Made by a program: the position numbers and the translations under genes. Below are positions 12,072 through 23,475 of a DNA stretch of 64,000 nucleotides, one piece after another; position 1 is the first letter of the stretch, and each line of letters opens with the position of its first letter. The notes under the pieces are model-generated. The model ran no database searches and was not told the origin of the DNA. It saw only the letters and a program-made list of their open reading frames with translations. Origin of the DNA: Trebouxia sp. TZW2008 (taxonomy: Eukaryota > Chlorophyta > Trebouxiophyceae > Trebouxiales > Trebouxiaceae); contig BDIU01000216.1 of assembly GCA_002118135.1 (NCBI GenBank), positions 248,166 to 312,165 of the forward strand, in the 5' to 3' direction.

Positions 12072-12217
12072 GGTGTACAGGGGTCAAAGATGCCCAGAAG
12101 TCATCCTGGCATAAGACAGGCATGACCAGGTGAGGCCATGAGCTTGGTATGGCTTCACCTGGTCATGCCTGTTTTATGCCAGGATGACTTCTGGAGCATC
12201 TTTGACCCTTGTACACC
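12072..12217. repeat. Long hairpin, 68 bp arms with 9-base loop
   Basis: Arm 12072-12139 is the reverse complement of 12149-12217 with about four differences and one single-base bulge. The loop is GAGCTTGGT. Nothing in the arms looks coding. It lies between the start codon of a - strand gene (12058) and the 3' end of another (12495). It could be a folded RNA precursor, a small foldback element, or a palindrome made by template switching. Confidence 0.95.
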
Positions 12218-12307
12218 GAAATGAGCTGCATGATGTGCAGAAGGCGATCTGGTAACAAGCCTGCAATCAATAAAGAGCTCAACAATGGCAAAATGTTGCT
12301 GCTTCTT

Positions 12308-12385
12308 TATCAATAGAGACAGAGAGAGACAGAGTAATTTTACATGCTTCAGCTAGACAACGAGTCTAATCGCATGTGCCACAAG
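12308..12385 (+). repeat. Dispersed repeat, copy A
   Basis: The sequence from GAGAGACAGAG through TTTTACATGCTTCAGCTAG to ATGTGCCACA is found again, diverged, at 40592-40657. Neither copy is coding. Confidence 0.6.
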
Positions 12386-12494
12386 TGGCAAAGTCTAATT
12401 CAAGCATCTGAATTGTGTGATTGTATCATCGTAAGTCGTGAGCGACAGAAAAAAAAAAACACGATAGGCAAAAGAAGTTTGTGTTGTGAACATG

Positions 12495-12798
12495 TCAAAT
12501 GCTGATGCTATTCATGGCAGGTCGATACGAACCGGAGCTTCTGACAGCATCTAAAGCCTTGAGCCGTTTGTCCAGCAGCCACACCCCTGCGGCGTGCACA
12601 TCAGGGCCGACATTCACAACTTTCACCCATGGGAAGATTTCCACCACGTCCCACGTCAAAACGCAATAACCCTTTCGGCCTCAACACAGAGCGTTTCAGC
12701 ATGTTGCTGCCCTGCAGATCAACACTACTTATAAACACGAAGTCACCTGGCAGACTGGCGACGACAAGCATCACGCCAACGTCAGAATCTAGATACAC
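12495..12798 (-). CDS. 3' part of an unrecognised gene
   Basis: The - strand is coding-like here, in two overlapping readings. One runs 12798-12601 (VGVMLVVASLPGDFVFISS...LQGSNMLKRSV). The other ends at TGA 12495 and contains VEIFPWVKVVNVGPDVHA and AGVWLLDKRLKALDA, ending MNSISI. The second has better protein character to the stop. How they are joined (a short intron or a frameshift near 12650) is not settled. The 5' part probably lies between 12800 and 13100, where another open stretch (KVFQVLVKLGFCDVVQAE) is seen. Family unknown. Confidence 0.35.
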
Positions 12799-13265
12799 GC
12801 AAGCTAGACATACTTTGATTCATAGCGCAATTTTGGAGTCTGCACGCTTGATAAATCCAATAAGCTGGAGAGTGATCCTTGTCCTTGCGGTCTGAAATTC
12901 GTGGTGTGCAGCGTCGACTGTGCGAGAGGCAGGCGGAGACAAATGAGTAGGAGACTTTCGGCTTGGACCACGTCACAAAAGCCCAACTTGACTAAAACCT
13001 GAAAGACTTTCTGGCTTGGGCACTTGGCAAAGAAGAAGACCCTACACAGAGACGCTTGACACAACTTCTTGGTTGGACCAAGCGCTGGCTGCTAACGACT
13101 GTCATGACTGACAGATCATAAGACTGGCCCTGTGTAGCCCTACGACCTTTGCCGTAGGTCTCTCTGCGCGAGCGCTTGCACCCCTTCAGCAAGCGTCTGC
13201 ATTTGCAGGCGGTCTGACTAGCTGAGCTGCGGCAAGGGGTCGAGAAAGAAGCTGCAGCGGCGGCT

Positions 13266-13898
13266 ATGCTGAGACCGTCGAATGCAGCACGCGCTGCGCT
13301 GCAGGTGGCAATCGTCACTGCTTGTCTGTGTTGTTTGACTGCAGCTCAGACTTTGATTCCAGCAGATGCGGAAGGCTGTCCATACTTTCCTCAAGACTGC
13401 ACAAGGCTTGAGCTTCTGCCAGTCCAGCGAAATGACACCTGCCATCAGAACATTGCTGCAGGCTTTGCACAGGCAGTGGCTGCAGCAGATGAAGATCAGG
13501 TGCTTGCATGCAATTCACCGCAATCAGTACTTTATCCCCCTGCAGCATCTCAGTGCACTAGGCAAAGATTTATGCCCTGATGTACCTGAAAGTCAGCAAA
13601 CGCAGTGCTTATCTTGTTTCTGTATAGAATGGAACATCGCAAGCCTGCTCTTGTCATGGCATTAATCATTGCAGCTGGTGTGTGACAAGCTACAAGCTCA
13701 AAACTGTGGTTTTGCCTCGCAGGGTGTTGACATTGTCTTCTACGGTAAGCTCAACCCCTGCATTGATGTGCATGACAGCAGTTTTAGACTCAAATTTCAC
13801 TGATCAACAGCCTGTTTTAGCCACAAACCCCACCTGTGCTGATGCATGACAGCAGTTTGCAGACTGCAGCATCTGATGTTGTGATGCTGCTGTTCCGG

Positions 13899-13935
<37 letters not shown>

Positions 13936-16900
13936 GTTCAGGTTGCAAAGCTCTCTCTCCTGCCTGAGTCATGCCACTTCATGCACACATTGACAAGCTG
14001 TGCACAGCATAGCATCTTAGCATCGTCCAGGTGCATGCACCAGACACTTTAGACTAAGATCGGAGACTTGTTTGAGCCCTTAGACATCAGCTGCATAGGT
14101 GGACACTCTTGACTTGAATGAAACTCCGTTCAAAGCACTGTGACAGGATGCACCTTCTGCCTCAGGTGACAGTGTGACTAAGCAGTGGCGGGCAGTGGAT
14201 CCTCAGGTCAACGGGACACCTCAGGTCTTCACGCAGTACTTTGGGCAGTACTCAGCGGCTGTCTTGGGTGTGGGAGGTACATGCTAACGCCTCACACTCA
14301 AGCGCAGTCTTGCATCAACTGTGCTGCACATATTGGTGGCCAGAAGGCACATTACAAAAGAGCGATGCATCAGCGCTCCATCTTGGTCACTTGATTGCTT
14401 TGACGCTTCACAGATGCTTTGATGGGCTGCAGTCACGTGACGTGACAATCACATGTTTGTGCATGGATGATGCATATGCACCAAGTCAGTTGCACAGATC
14501 TTTCCAGAGTCAGCAGACTAGCTTGTCTGATTTGGACTCTACAGAAGCAGCAAAGCGAGCTTGAGCTAGGCCAAGTCATCAGAAAAATGAAGCTTGCTTG
14601 CAGTTGCAAGTGGTGGGACCTCGCCACACAGTTGCCCAGCAATCGCCCTGTTGCCATGAAGTCATAGCATCACCAATGCTAATGTGACTTCAGCAACACA
14701 GTTGACACACAGCTGCTAAGCACTACAAACGAAGCTGGACTGGGCTTGACTGCTTCAATTCACAAAGGCTCCCATTGCGACGTCACATGGTGATACCTGT
14801 CATTGTCTGTCTAAGCTGAAGTCGCTGAAAGATGTTCACTGGTTTGGCAGCAATAAGGTCATGATGCTGGTTTGTTGTCTGCAGAGGACCAGACCTCACA
14901 CCTTATGTGGAGGCTGCAGCATGGCGAGGTATTTGTCAAGCGTCCCCCACAAGTCAGCATTGTGCTGATTGGAACAAATGACTTGGGTGCGGCTGCTAGC
15001 TGCAACGTAGGGGAGCCTGGCGCTACAGCAGCAGCCAATGGTACTGCAGCAAGGTGCGCTCACATCTGCATGATCCCCGCAGAAAACGAGGTCATTAATT
15101 TTATCAGCAAGTCAGTGTTGTGCTGATTGGAAGCAATGACCTGGGTGCGGCTGCCAGCTGCAATGTGGGGGAGCCTGGCGCCACAGCAGCTGCCAATAGT
15201 ACTGCAGCAAGGTGACCTCCCCCAACTGCATCTTGCCATGTGTAGAGGAGCAGGTTGCTGTTCATTGTCAGATTAAGTGAACCTGGAACTGGATGGCATG
15301 AACTACCTAGGTGCATTGTGAGAGAGCCTGGCGCCATAGCAGCTGCCAATGACACTGCAGCAAGGTAAGCTACAGCTGCATGATGACTGCATTTGGTTTT
15401 GACAGGTTGCACCACAAGTCAGCATTGTGCTGATCGGAAGCAATGACCTTGGTGCGGCTGCCAGCTGCAATGCAGGGGAGCCGGGAGCCAGAGCAGCAGT
15501 CAATGGCACTGCAGCAAGGTGCGCTTACGCCTGCATCATGATTGCAAAAGAAAAACCCCCTCAGTGTCAGCTGGCAATAGCACTGCAACAAGGTATGCTT
15601 ACAGCTGCCTGATCATTGCAGAAAGACCGGTTACTGCTGAGATCTCATTAGCAAGTCAGCACTGTGCTAGTTAGCGCCAGTGACCTGGGTGCTGCTGGGC
15701 TAGCTGCAATGTAGGGGGGAGGCCAGCGTAACAGCAGCAGTCAACAGGTGCGCCCATAGGTGCCGGATCATTGCATCTTTAGGTCTGCAAACAAGCAGGT
15801 TGCTCTATAAGTCAGCATTGTGCTGATTGGCACAAACAAATTGGATGCGGCTAGGCTAGCTGCAGGGTAGGTGAGGCCGGTGCAACAGCAGCAGCTAACA
15901 GCAATGCAGCAAGGTGCGCTGACAGCCGCCTAATCTGCACAGAAAAGCAGTCTGCTGTGAGTCCCATCAGTAGGTATCTCTCATGTGGCAAAAATGCACT
16001 CAGCAGTCTTGGGTTGCATTGATATCAAGCCGCAGAGTCAGTTGTCGGCATCAAGCGCAAGCTTCTTCTGACTTATGATTTCTGCAGACTTGAGCACCAT
16101 AAGCGCCCCTGAGCTCTGTATCAACAAAGCTGTTTTCTTATACAGGATTAAGGCTATTGTGACCTACCTACAGCAGCTTAACCCCAACACTCAATTGAGG
16201 TAATGGAAGCACCTCGTTATGCATGTGCAGAGTCAGAGCTGTTGTGACCTAGGACAGCAGCTGAACCCCAACACACAATCTGTGGTGACAAACGCGCTTT
16301 TTAAATGCTATACAGGACTGAGGCAATTGTGACCTACCTACAGCAGTTCAACGCCAACATACCATTGAGCTACTGGATGCACTTCGTTATGCATGTGCAG
16401 AGTTAAAGCTATCGTGACCTAGGACAGCAGCTGAACCCCAACACACCAATTGTGCTGATCAATACGTTTTGTCATGTTATGCAGGATTAAGGCTATTGTG
16501 ACCTACCTACAGCAGCTGAACCCCAATACACAAAATGTGCTAATGGCCATTCTGCCATGGGACTTGGTGGATGTAAAAGGGGGTATGTATGGCCAAACGA
16601 ATACACAAAAGGCATTGCAATCGTCAACAAGCTGATATAAATGTTTTTGGCCATCCAAGCCAATGTGGAGTATGTACATTGTGGGCATGTGCTGGACCTT
16701 TGCACTGACAAAAGCTGTATTATGCACATGCAGAATTGAGGCTATTGTCACCTACCTACAGCAGCTGAACCCCAACACACAAATTGTGCTAATGGCCATT
16801 CTGCCATGGGGCCTAGTGGATGTGCAAGGGGTGTATGTATGGCCAAATGAGTACACAGCAGGCATTGCAATTGTCAATGAGCTGATTCAGGCGTTTGCGG

Positions 16901-18037
16901 CCAACCAAACCAATATGCACTATGTGGATTGTGGGCATGTGCTATACCCTACTGGACAGGTGAGCCATTGTGCACATAAAGTACTTCATCTGTTGCATGC
17001 TGAATGCGTTTCTGACTGCGCGTCAGGTCATTGGGTCATGAGCCATATCTGAGGTGATCGACTGCTGCTGCTGGTATGTGCCACATGCATACGCCCAGAG
17101 CCGATGCACAAATGCTCTGCATGCGGGATGGAGGAGGATTGATGCATGTTGTAAAAATGGAGAAGATGGAAAGCATGCGGTGCAGCTGACCAACTTGAGC
17201 AGTGTTGCCGGCCCATACAGGCAGAAAATTGATGTCTTGCCTACGCAGCACGGCAAAACATAATCCTGAGCCGCTTGTTGAGTTGCCAGATCTGCAAATG
17301 AAACGCTGGCATTCATTGTGATGTTGCCACTGCCATTGATGTTAACTGTCCTGAGCATGGCAGCGTTGCAGCATTGCAACAAACACAATTGCCCAACACT
17401 GGATGGCCAGACTTGATCCACACCTATTATTAGGCAGTCAGTTTGATTGGATCCCCCCGCTAGGTAGCCAAACTTGATTGAAACCTGACATTTTCGAGCC
17501 AGACTTGATTGAGACCTGTGCATCTGCACGCAGTCTTGGAGACAGTCTCTCTAGATGGCTTACATCCCAACTCTGCATCAATTGCCCTGTACAGTGAACT
17601 CGCTTTGTACCTGGACGGGGTCAGCCCTTGTTTCACAGCTGTCTTTGTGTATGCAGATTTTGGACACAGTCTCTCCAGATGGCTTGCACTCAAACTGTGC
17701 AGGGATGGCACGCTTGGCAGACTGCATAACACTGCTGGTGTGCTGGTTTTCACAGCAACACACTGCACTTGCGGTTGCTGGCTGACTTTGCGCTCATGCT
17801 CAAACAGTCAAACTTTGCAGCTCTGCACTGTTGCAAGAGAAACACAAATTGCATTTGTGTGGAATGGGTAGCTTTGATTCCCAGCCGTCCTGTTGCATGC
17901 AGATTTTGCAGACAGTCTCTCCAGATGGACTGCACCCCAACTCTGCGGGGATGGGGCGCTTGGCAGACTGCATAACGCCGCTGGTGTACCAATTTGCAAA
18001 GCCACACAGTGCACCTGTAGTTGCTCAAGCTGGCTGA
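13266..18037 (+). CDS. Secreted SGNH hydrolase, PAF-acetylhydrolase-like
   Basis: Encodes a GDSL/SGNH esterase resembling PAF-acetylhydrolase catalytic subunits. The likely first exon (ATG 13266) has a signal-peptide-like start with the hydrophobic run ALQVAIVTACLCCLTAAQT. Family blocks appear on separate exons: 13722-13742 plus 14166-14277 give VDIVFYG and DSVTKQW (nucleophile Ser in GDS); 14885-15053 gives SHLMWRLQHGE and VSIVLIGTNDLG (block III Asn); 16734-16959 gives EAIVTYLQQLNPNTQIVLM and LPWG; 17903-18037 gives the Asp/His pair in SPDGLHPNSAG and the stop. Exon phases agree across GDS, GTND and the following exon. The lower part of the gene holds extra tandem copies of the block III, block IV and block V exons, described separately. 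The region between the first exon and 13722 was not resolved. Substrate is unknown, but the N-terminus suggests export. Confidence 0.8.
13905..13934 (+). repeat. (CTG)10 trinucleotide repeat
   Basis: Uninterrupted CTG units inside the intron that splits the GDS block of the SGNH hydrolase gene. Confidence 0.95.
14955..15916 (+). repeat. Five to six tandem copies of the SGNH block III exon
   Basis: The authentic exon segment (14955-15053, VSIVLIGTNDLGAAASC) is followed by copies at 15108-15212 (LIGSNDLG), a 3' partial at 15309-15366, 15414-15520 (LIGSNDLG), a short 3' remnant at 15563-15594, 15652-15752 and 15809-15916. Most keep the AGTCAGCATTGTGCTGATTGG start and the CTGCAGCAAGGTGCGC donor end. 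The last two have lost the GTND/GSND reading. Confidence 0.9.
16144..16733 (+). repeat. Tandem copies of the SGNH block IV exon
   Basis: Before the intact exon at 16734-16959 there are copies starting at about 16146, 16316 and 16485 (each a version of AIVTYLQQLNPNTQ), with shorter pieces at 16230 and 16404. The 16485 copy is long, reaching LMAILPWDLVDVKG, then loses the frame. The other copies stop being similar soon after LNPNTQ. Confidence 0.85.
17528..18037 (+). repeat. Three copies of the terminal block V exon
   Basis: DGLHPNSA-type catalytic exons occur at 17528-17600 (VSLDGLHPNSASIAL), 17662-17785 (VSPDGLHSNCAGMARLADC, own stop) and 17903-18037 (VSPDGLHPNSAGMGRLADC, own stop). The second and third are complete terminal exons of similar length behind ATGCAG acceptors, so they could act as alternative C-termini. 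Confidence 0.85.
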
Positions 18038-18072
18038 CTTCCACTCATGCTGAGGGAGCCATGTTTGAGCAG

Positions 18073-18103
<31 letters not shown>

Positions 18104-18738
18104 TTGGATGCATGACCAACAGACAGCCCTGATACAATGCTTGGTGTTGTTGAAGGTGGTGTGGCCACAACATCATTGTGATCAGTAACACACCATATTT
18201 TGCTCTGGATCTGAGCACTTGTTGGCAGCCACTTTCCGGTGCTGCTGATTGACACCCACACAAAGTGTGCAGCTTAATGCACTTGCTCTGCTGCAGATAC
18301 TGTGAAAAGCTTTTTTGCAGGACATGCTATTTACCTGTGGCATCGTATGCAATACTTCCATGCTGGCCATGCCTTGCATAAACTGCAACATGGCAAACAA
18401 AAAACAAGCAGAACCTCTGCCATACCTTTTACACATTTAAATGTGTGCAAAATTTGCAGCGGCATGTTTCTCAACAGAAGTCCAGACTGCTGAGCGTGGC
18501 CAGGACACAAGAGGCGTGCACAGAATACAAGGCGCAGTCTATACACTTGCCACGGCAGCAACTGCTCATCTCCAGTTGCTCTGCAAGCAGATGACCAATA
18601 ACTGACTAAGTCAAACTTGTTCATGCCACATGCATGCATGGAGCCTTGCTGAATCGCTGGACACACAGCTTCCGCTGACTTGCTCTCACAGCCGAGCAGA
18701 TTTGACTGTAGATTTTGAGATTCGGCACGTACACAACG
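18038..18738. other. Intergenic region with (CAG)n
   Basis: Separates the SGNH gene from the MEA1-like gene. It contains a CAT/CAG run at 18074-18103 and no convincing exon. The 18640-18738 part is probably 5' UTR and promoter of the next gene. Confidence 0.5.
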
Positions 18739-20298
18739 ATGGCGTTTGCAGCAGGAGCCGAGGAGCAACCACAAGACACACAACTACCCACGCCAGCGCC
18801 AGAGTCGACAGAGGCTGCAGGTACAGTGGGATATCACACACACGCGTGCTGCAGCCATGGTTGCAAAATCGATTCAGCTTGATTGAGTATGCTCCGCAGG
18901 TCTTCAGTATGCTCGACTTGACACGGGTGATGCTGGTGATCAGGCTGAGGAACCCCTACAGAACGGTGCGAACGGTCATGAAAGCCGTGGGAAAGCGTTT
19001 TGCATCTGAAGCATGTCACGGTCCTGTTTCGAATCGATCTCATCATGCTGTTCTGGAGCGCACGTCATGAGCAGACTGGCACTTCTCAGTTTGTAAACAC
19101 TACTGTTGTTTAAGAACTGCAGCGCCTCTGCCACTCAGGCAGCTGAAAGCAGCACTTCACACACAGCTGCATCAGCTGCAGCAGTGATGCTGGTACATCA
19201 ACTGATCTTGTCATTTCTGCACAGGTGCAGCAGCAAGCGTGTCCTCTGATGATTCATGGACTACTGATGATGAGGAGTCAGCAGCAGTCAATGGCAATCA
19301 GATGTGGACAATGTCATTTGAATGGCAAGATGGCAACACACAAGAAGCAGCGCAACGCTTTGAGGACTTTGGCGAGACGACCGATTTTGCAGAACAGCTG
19401 AGTGAGTCAGCTTCACATCAAGACGGTGAAGCTGCGGCAGAACCAAGTCCTGCCGATCCTCGGTGGCTGCAGCCCTGGGATCAGGAACAGAAAGGCTCAG
19501 CAGCTGATAGCACATCTGGTCATGCCAAGACAGTGTCACAGCCTTCAAGCGTACAGCAGACAAATTCACAGCGTTTTGATGCAAAGGAGAATAATCCCAA
19601 GCCCCTCAATGCAAAGCAGAGAGTCAAGTCTGAGCCTATGAGCGAGGAGCACAAGACTGCCATCCTAGGTGAGGCTGCATTGCCCTTGTGCTGATTTGGA
19701 ATATGAATACAATCATCTGATTGGTGACTCATTCATTCGTCCCTTGATGCATGCATTTTCTGTCGTCCTTCCATCCGTCCATCCATCTGTCCATCCATGC
19801 AGCCATCCATTCTTTCATTCATTCAAACACATCCATGCAGTCAAGTGTCACGATGGGAGCCTTCATGACTATAAGCTGCGTGACTATCAGCTCACCATGG
19901 CATCTGATTGTCGGCACATTCAGCTGCTTGGTCTGCCAAGGTGTCAAGCAGCTGTGTGCAGCTGCATGTGTCTCATCAAAAGCATGAGGGATGACCTTGT
20001 AAGTGTTTTCTTTTAATAATGGCTGCACTAAAAACTTCTCCTCATACCCAATTGTCTGTATTCAGGGAAACCACTATATTCAGAATGCAGTGATTGGTTG
20101 CTAGTTGCCTTGCCCTTACGCCACCGTGTCCTTGTGTCAGGAGAAGGTGAAAAACCACTGTTCACGCAATGCCTCCCTCATGCAGGAGCCATGAAGAATG
20201 TCAAGATTGACTATGTGCCAAGATGGGCAATTCATTTGGAGGAGGAGCGATGGCTGAATGCTGTCAAGCATAAGGCAGCTCAGGCTGATAAGCCCTGA
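18739..20298 (+). CDS. MEA1-like (male-enhanced antigen 1) family protein
   Basis: Three exons: 18739-18820, 19225-19668 and 20185-20298, giving 212 residues with matching phases (both introns in phase 1). The N-terminal two thirds is acidic and low complexity (SSDDSWTTDDEESAA). The conserved end reads EEHKTAILGAMKNVKIDYVP and then WAIHLEEERWLNAVKHKA. This matches the C-terminal signature of the MEA1 family: a short helix ending in a methionine-containing turn, then VP.WA and a W.. V helix. MEA1 proteins are conserved in eukaryotes and poorly understood, so no role is claimed. Intron 2 has a CCAT-rich simple repeat near 19771-19815. The assignment rests on the last 45 residues only. Confidence 0.6.
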
Positions 20299-20893
20299 TG
20301 CTCATTCTGGTTAAAAGAGCACCTATGAATAAATGCTGCTATGCAGACAATGCAAGTCCTGTCCTGCTCATTGTGAACTGCTGACGCATTGTGTGTTCTT
20401 GTCGTAAGTCATTTGCAAGGAAAGTGTGGCTTGGAAAGTAGTGATTGAACATTGTATCTTGAGTCTTGATGAGCAGGTGATATGATGGACGCTGCTGCAG
20501 TCAGGCATGCACTGCACAGGTGTTGCAAATAGACGTGCTACAAACGACCTAAGCGCACAGCCTTTTTTGTGATGCACCTCATTTGAGACTGCCCATCTGA
20601 GCATGCAAAACAACCGTGACAGCATCTTGAGAGGTACTTTACTGAAACGTTACATATGAAGTAGAGCTGGAGGAACAAGTGACATCCTGGAATGAGCTGA
20701 CATGGCACACAGGTAGACTGGTCCTTCAAAGACTGTTCAACAGAAAATGATTGATGTTAGGTTGGCACAATGCACTACTCACTAAATGTATCAAATGTCA
20801 ACAGGTTGTTTCCTCGAACAGTATTATCCTACTGACAGCGTAAGGAGAGAACTCCGTACAATCTCAACTGCTAGCAGGGCTGATCATGCAAGC
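20299..20893. other. Tail-to-tail intergenic region
   Basis: Lies between the stop of the MEA1-like gene and the stop of PsbS. It holds 3' UTR sequence for both; no further gene is seen. Confidence 0.6.
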
Positions 20894-22623
20894 CTAGTAC
20901 TGTGACTTGTCTGCTGATGTCTTCTCGCCGTAGTTGCCTTCAAGCAATGCTGCTACCAAGAAAAAGGAGATGAATGCAATCAAGCCAATACCAGCCTGGC
21001 TCAGAGGAATGCCTGTCTCCAGTCCAAACTGTCCCAGAGGTCCCTTGCCTGTGATCTGCAGCAAACCGCAAGACCATGAAATGTGGTCCCAGTAACAAGA
21101 TGGAATGTAAACAACAGTCAAAACAGCCCCAAATTGCCTTGCCTGTGATCTGCAGCAATTAGACACATGGGATGTTGGCTGTAATCAAGCAGCTGTGTCC
21201 AGTATGAGATTGTACACAAACACAATTTCAAGGTTACCAGAGAGAGCGCCAGAGGGGATGCTTGACCAACATTGATGCAGCCAGGCTCAGGTTACCCAAG
21301 GCCTACGGCTGTAAATTTCGTCATGCATTCACCAGACTGTCAGCGTGGGGCAGGGACAAGCTCCAAGTGCAGGAACCAAAACCCAAAGATGCAATAATAA
21401 ACAAATTTACCTTCTCTCCAATGACAGATGCCAAGAACCCAAGCTGTGCTGTTCTGCCAACAAACACCTCATTCTTCTTGCTGAAACCAAACTCTGTGAT
21501 GCCCAAAAACTTCTTGGGCTCTGCTGCAGTGATCTTTGGGTTCTGGTTGGGGCCTGCTTGCCTCTTCTTTACGTCCCTCTGGTTTGACTCACTGAATGTT
21601 GGGCTGCCTGGGCGCACTGCCTGCATTGACATCACATCTGTATATTGTATACGTTATCCTCAAGTCAAGGCTCATAATATCAATGTCAAAAGCATCAGCT
21701 AATGCTGCTGACTCTTGTGCATGGACTGAATTTACAAAGTGCAAGCGATGGTCGCATGGGTGAATGCTGTGGCTATCAGCGCGTAGATGGACAATGACGG
21801 AAAGAGACCTCCCAATCAACAAATTCGCGCACAGAAGGCAGCAAAGTAGGAATGCTGGGCAATGATGTTATTTATGCACAGGAAAATATTGGTGATGCAT
21901 TCTGCTGCCATGAGCACCAAATTGCACTCACCGAGAACAAATTGTACCCAATCAAGGCGACAAGGCCAATCTCAATAGCACTTTGTGGCAATCCAGTCTC
22001 AAGGGATAGCTGGCCAAGAACACCTTTTCCGCTTCCAACCTGCATGTAGTGGATGGCATAAGCATCCCAGCACACATGCAGCCTCTCAACAAGGGAGGCC
22101 GTGCATCACAAGACCTACCTCTCCTATGAGAGAAGCAGCAAAACCAAACATGGCCAATCGTCCAGCAAAAACCTCACGTCTCCTTGTGAAAGCGGGCACT
22201 GAGGGGTCCACCTCCTTTGCGGAGGTGTCAGTGCGGGTCTTTTTCTGCAGTTTCCAGGCAAAGATCTGTCAAGACGATAGCGCTGTGCGATAATACATCA
22301 GGCTTTTGGAATCGCTGCATACTGATACAATTACGAACAGTTCGCAAGCGCAACGCAATCAACAATCGGGCGTGATGATTGTCATCAGCCAGCTGCATTG
22401 TACGCATGGGATCACGACTGACCGGGTTCTTTTGCTTGTTCTTGGTGAAAAGCGCCTGGGGAACCACTGCTGGAGTCTGACGACGAGGTGCGACGTAGCG
22501 GCCGCTGCACGATACTGCAGTGCCGCTGAACGCCTTGCGGCTCGACAGACGGGAAGACATCACGGTTGGTGCGTTGATGAGGCTCATGCTTGCGGTCATG
22601 TTTGCTATCGGCGCAACTGACAA
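20894..22623 (-). CDS. PSBS: Photosystem II 22 kDa protein PsbS
   Basis: Thylakoid membrane protein that senses lumen acidity and triggers energy-dependent quenching of light-harvesting antenna. Five exons on the - strand: 22623-22423, 22244-22119, 22039-21932, 21620-21411 and 21055-20894, with all joints in phase 0, giving 268 residues, the usual precursor length. The first exon is a serine/arginine/alanine-rich chloroplast transit peptide. The two internally homologous halves are plain: FAGRLAMFGFAASLIGE with GKGVLGQLSLETGLP, and FVGRTAQLGFLASVIGE with GKGPLGQFGLETGIP. The first half keeps the lumenal glutamate (ETGLPQSAIEIG). In the second half the matching position reads ETGIPLSQAGIG, so the second proton-sensing glutamate appears to be glycine. 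A small duplicate of the exon 5 start lies at about 21130-21160 in intron 4. An upstream in-frame choice of ATG (22623 or 22599) is open. Confidence 0.92.
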
Positions 22624-23475
22624 ACTTAGACTTTCCTTGAAGTGCGCGATGTAAGTGGTTTAATACAACAAGGACTAGACTCAAGGCAGCTAAGCGACGG
22701 GTGTAATATGACCTACTGGCGAGTCTAAGATGTGATGCATTCTCAGCCTCATGCATCCAGTCGGAAGTAGCGGTTACAGAGGCACACACATACGCCAACT
22801 TCTGTGCACCACCTCTGACTCACACAATCGCTTGTAGCCAATCACTGGCAACCTGCCAGGTCCTATGCTCCTTGCAAGGCTTCCTGTGCGGCTTTTGCAT
22901 CAGGTCAGGTGTGAGTTGGGTCCCCTGCCCTTATGTTTCAGGGCAAGATGTCAAGGCTCAAAGCAAATTGCAACGGCCATTGCCAACTTTTGCAGTCATA
23001 ATTCTGTTCTGATGTGTACTTTGAAGCAGTCCTGCGATCAAGTGCAGCACATGATATGCCAGCCCAAAACGTGAATGTAGCCGCCATGCCTGTTCGCATG
23101 CATACAAAGCATCTGCTGAGCACAGCTTAGGTGCAAGTCATATCGCACACAATTTCATGCCCAAGCCTGGCTAAACTTCGGCTCCGAAACCAACTGCCTC
23201 CCGCAGCTAAAAGCTGAGCGCTACTGCGTTCCTTATGCATATACCAGCTTCGGCTGACTTGGCAGGAGGTATGCATCGTTCTCAGTCACCGTGGGCGCGA
23301 GATTGGGCGTCAGATGTCGCGTGAGCTATGTGTTTGCACCAAGCTTGTAACAACACCAAAGCCTCTGATACCTTGCTAACGACTGGCTTGTGTGGCGTAA
23401 AAACAAGGGTGCAGTCCGTAAGTGACAGCTCAATGTTTCGCGCCTGCTTTGCATTAGTGACGCGAAAAAGCGAAG
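22624..23475. other. Intergenic region, divergent promoters
   Basis: Lies between the PsbS start codon (- strand) and the intronless + strand frame at 23476. It should hold the light-responsive PsbS promoter, but no element could be identified with confidence. Confidence 0.45.

Noticed and set aside
19010..19045. GTTTCGAATCGATCT-like string as a tRNA T-arm
   Set aside because: No matching D-arm, anticodon stem or acceptor stem at the right spacing.
21262..21702. Plus-strand frame of 146 codons
   Set aside because: It is antisense to PsbS exon 4, whose translation is strongly conserved.
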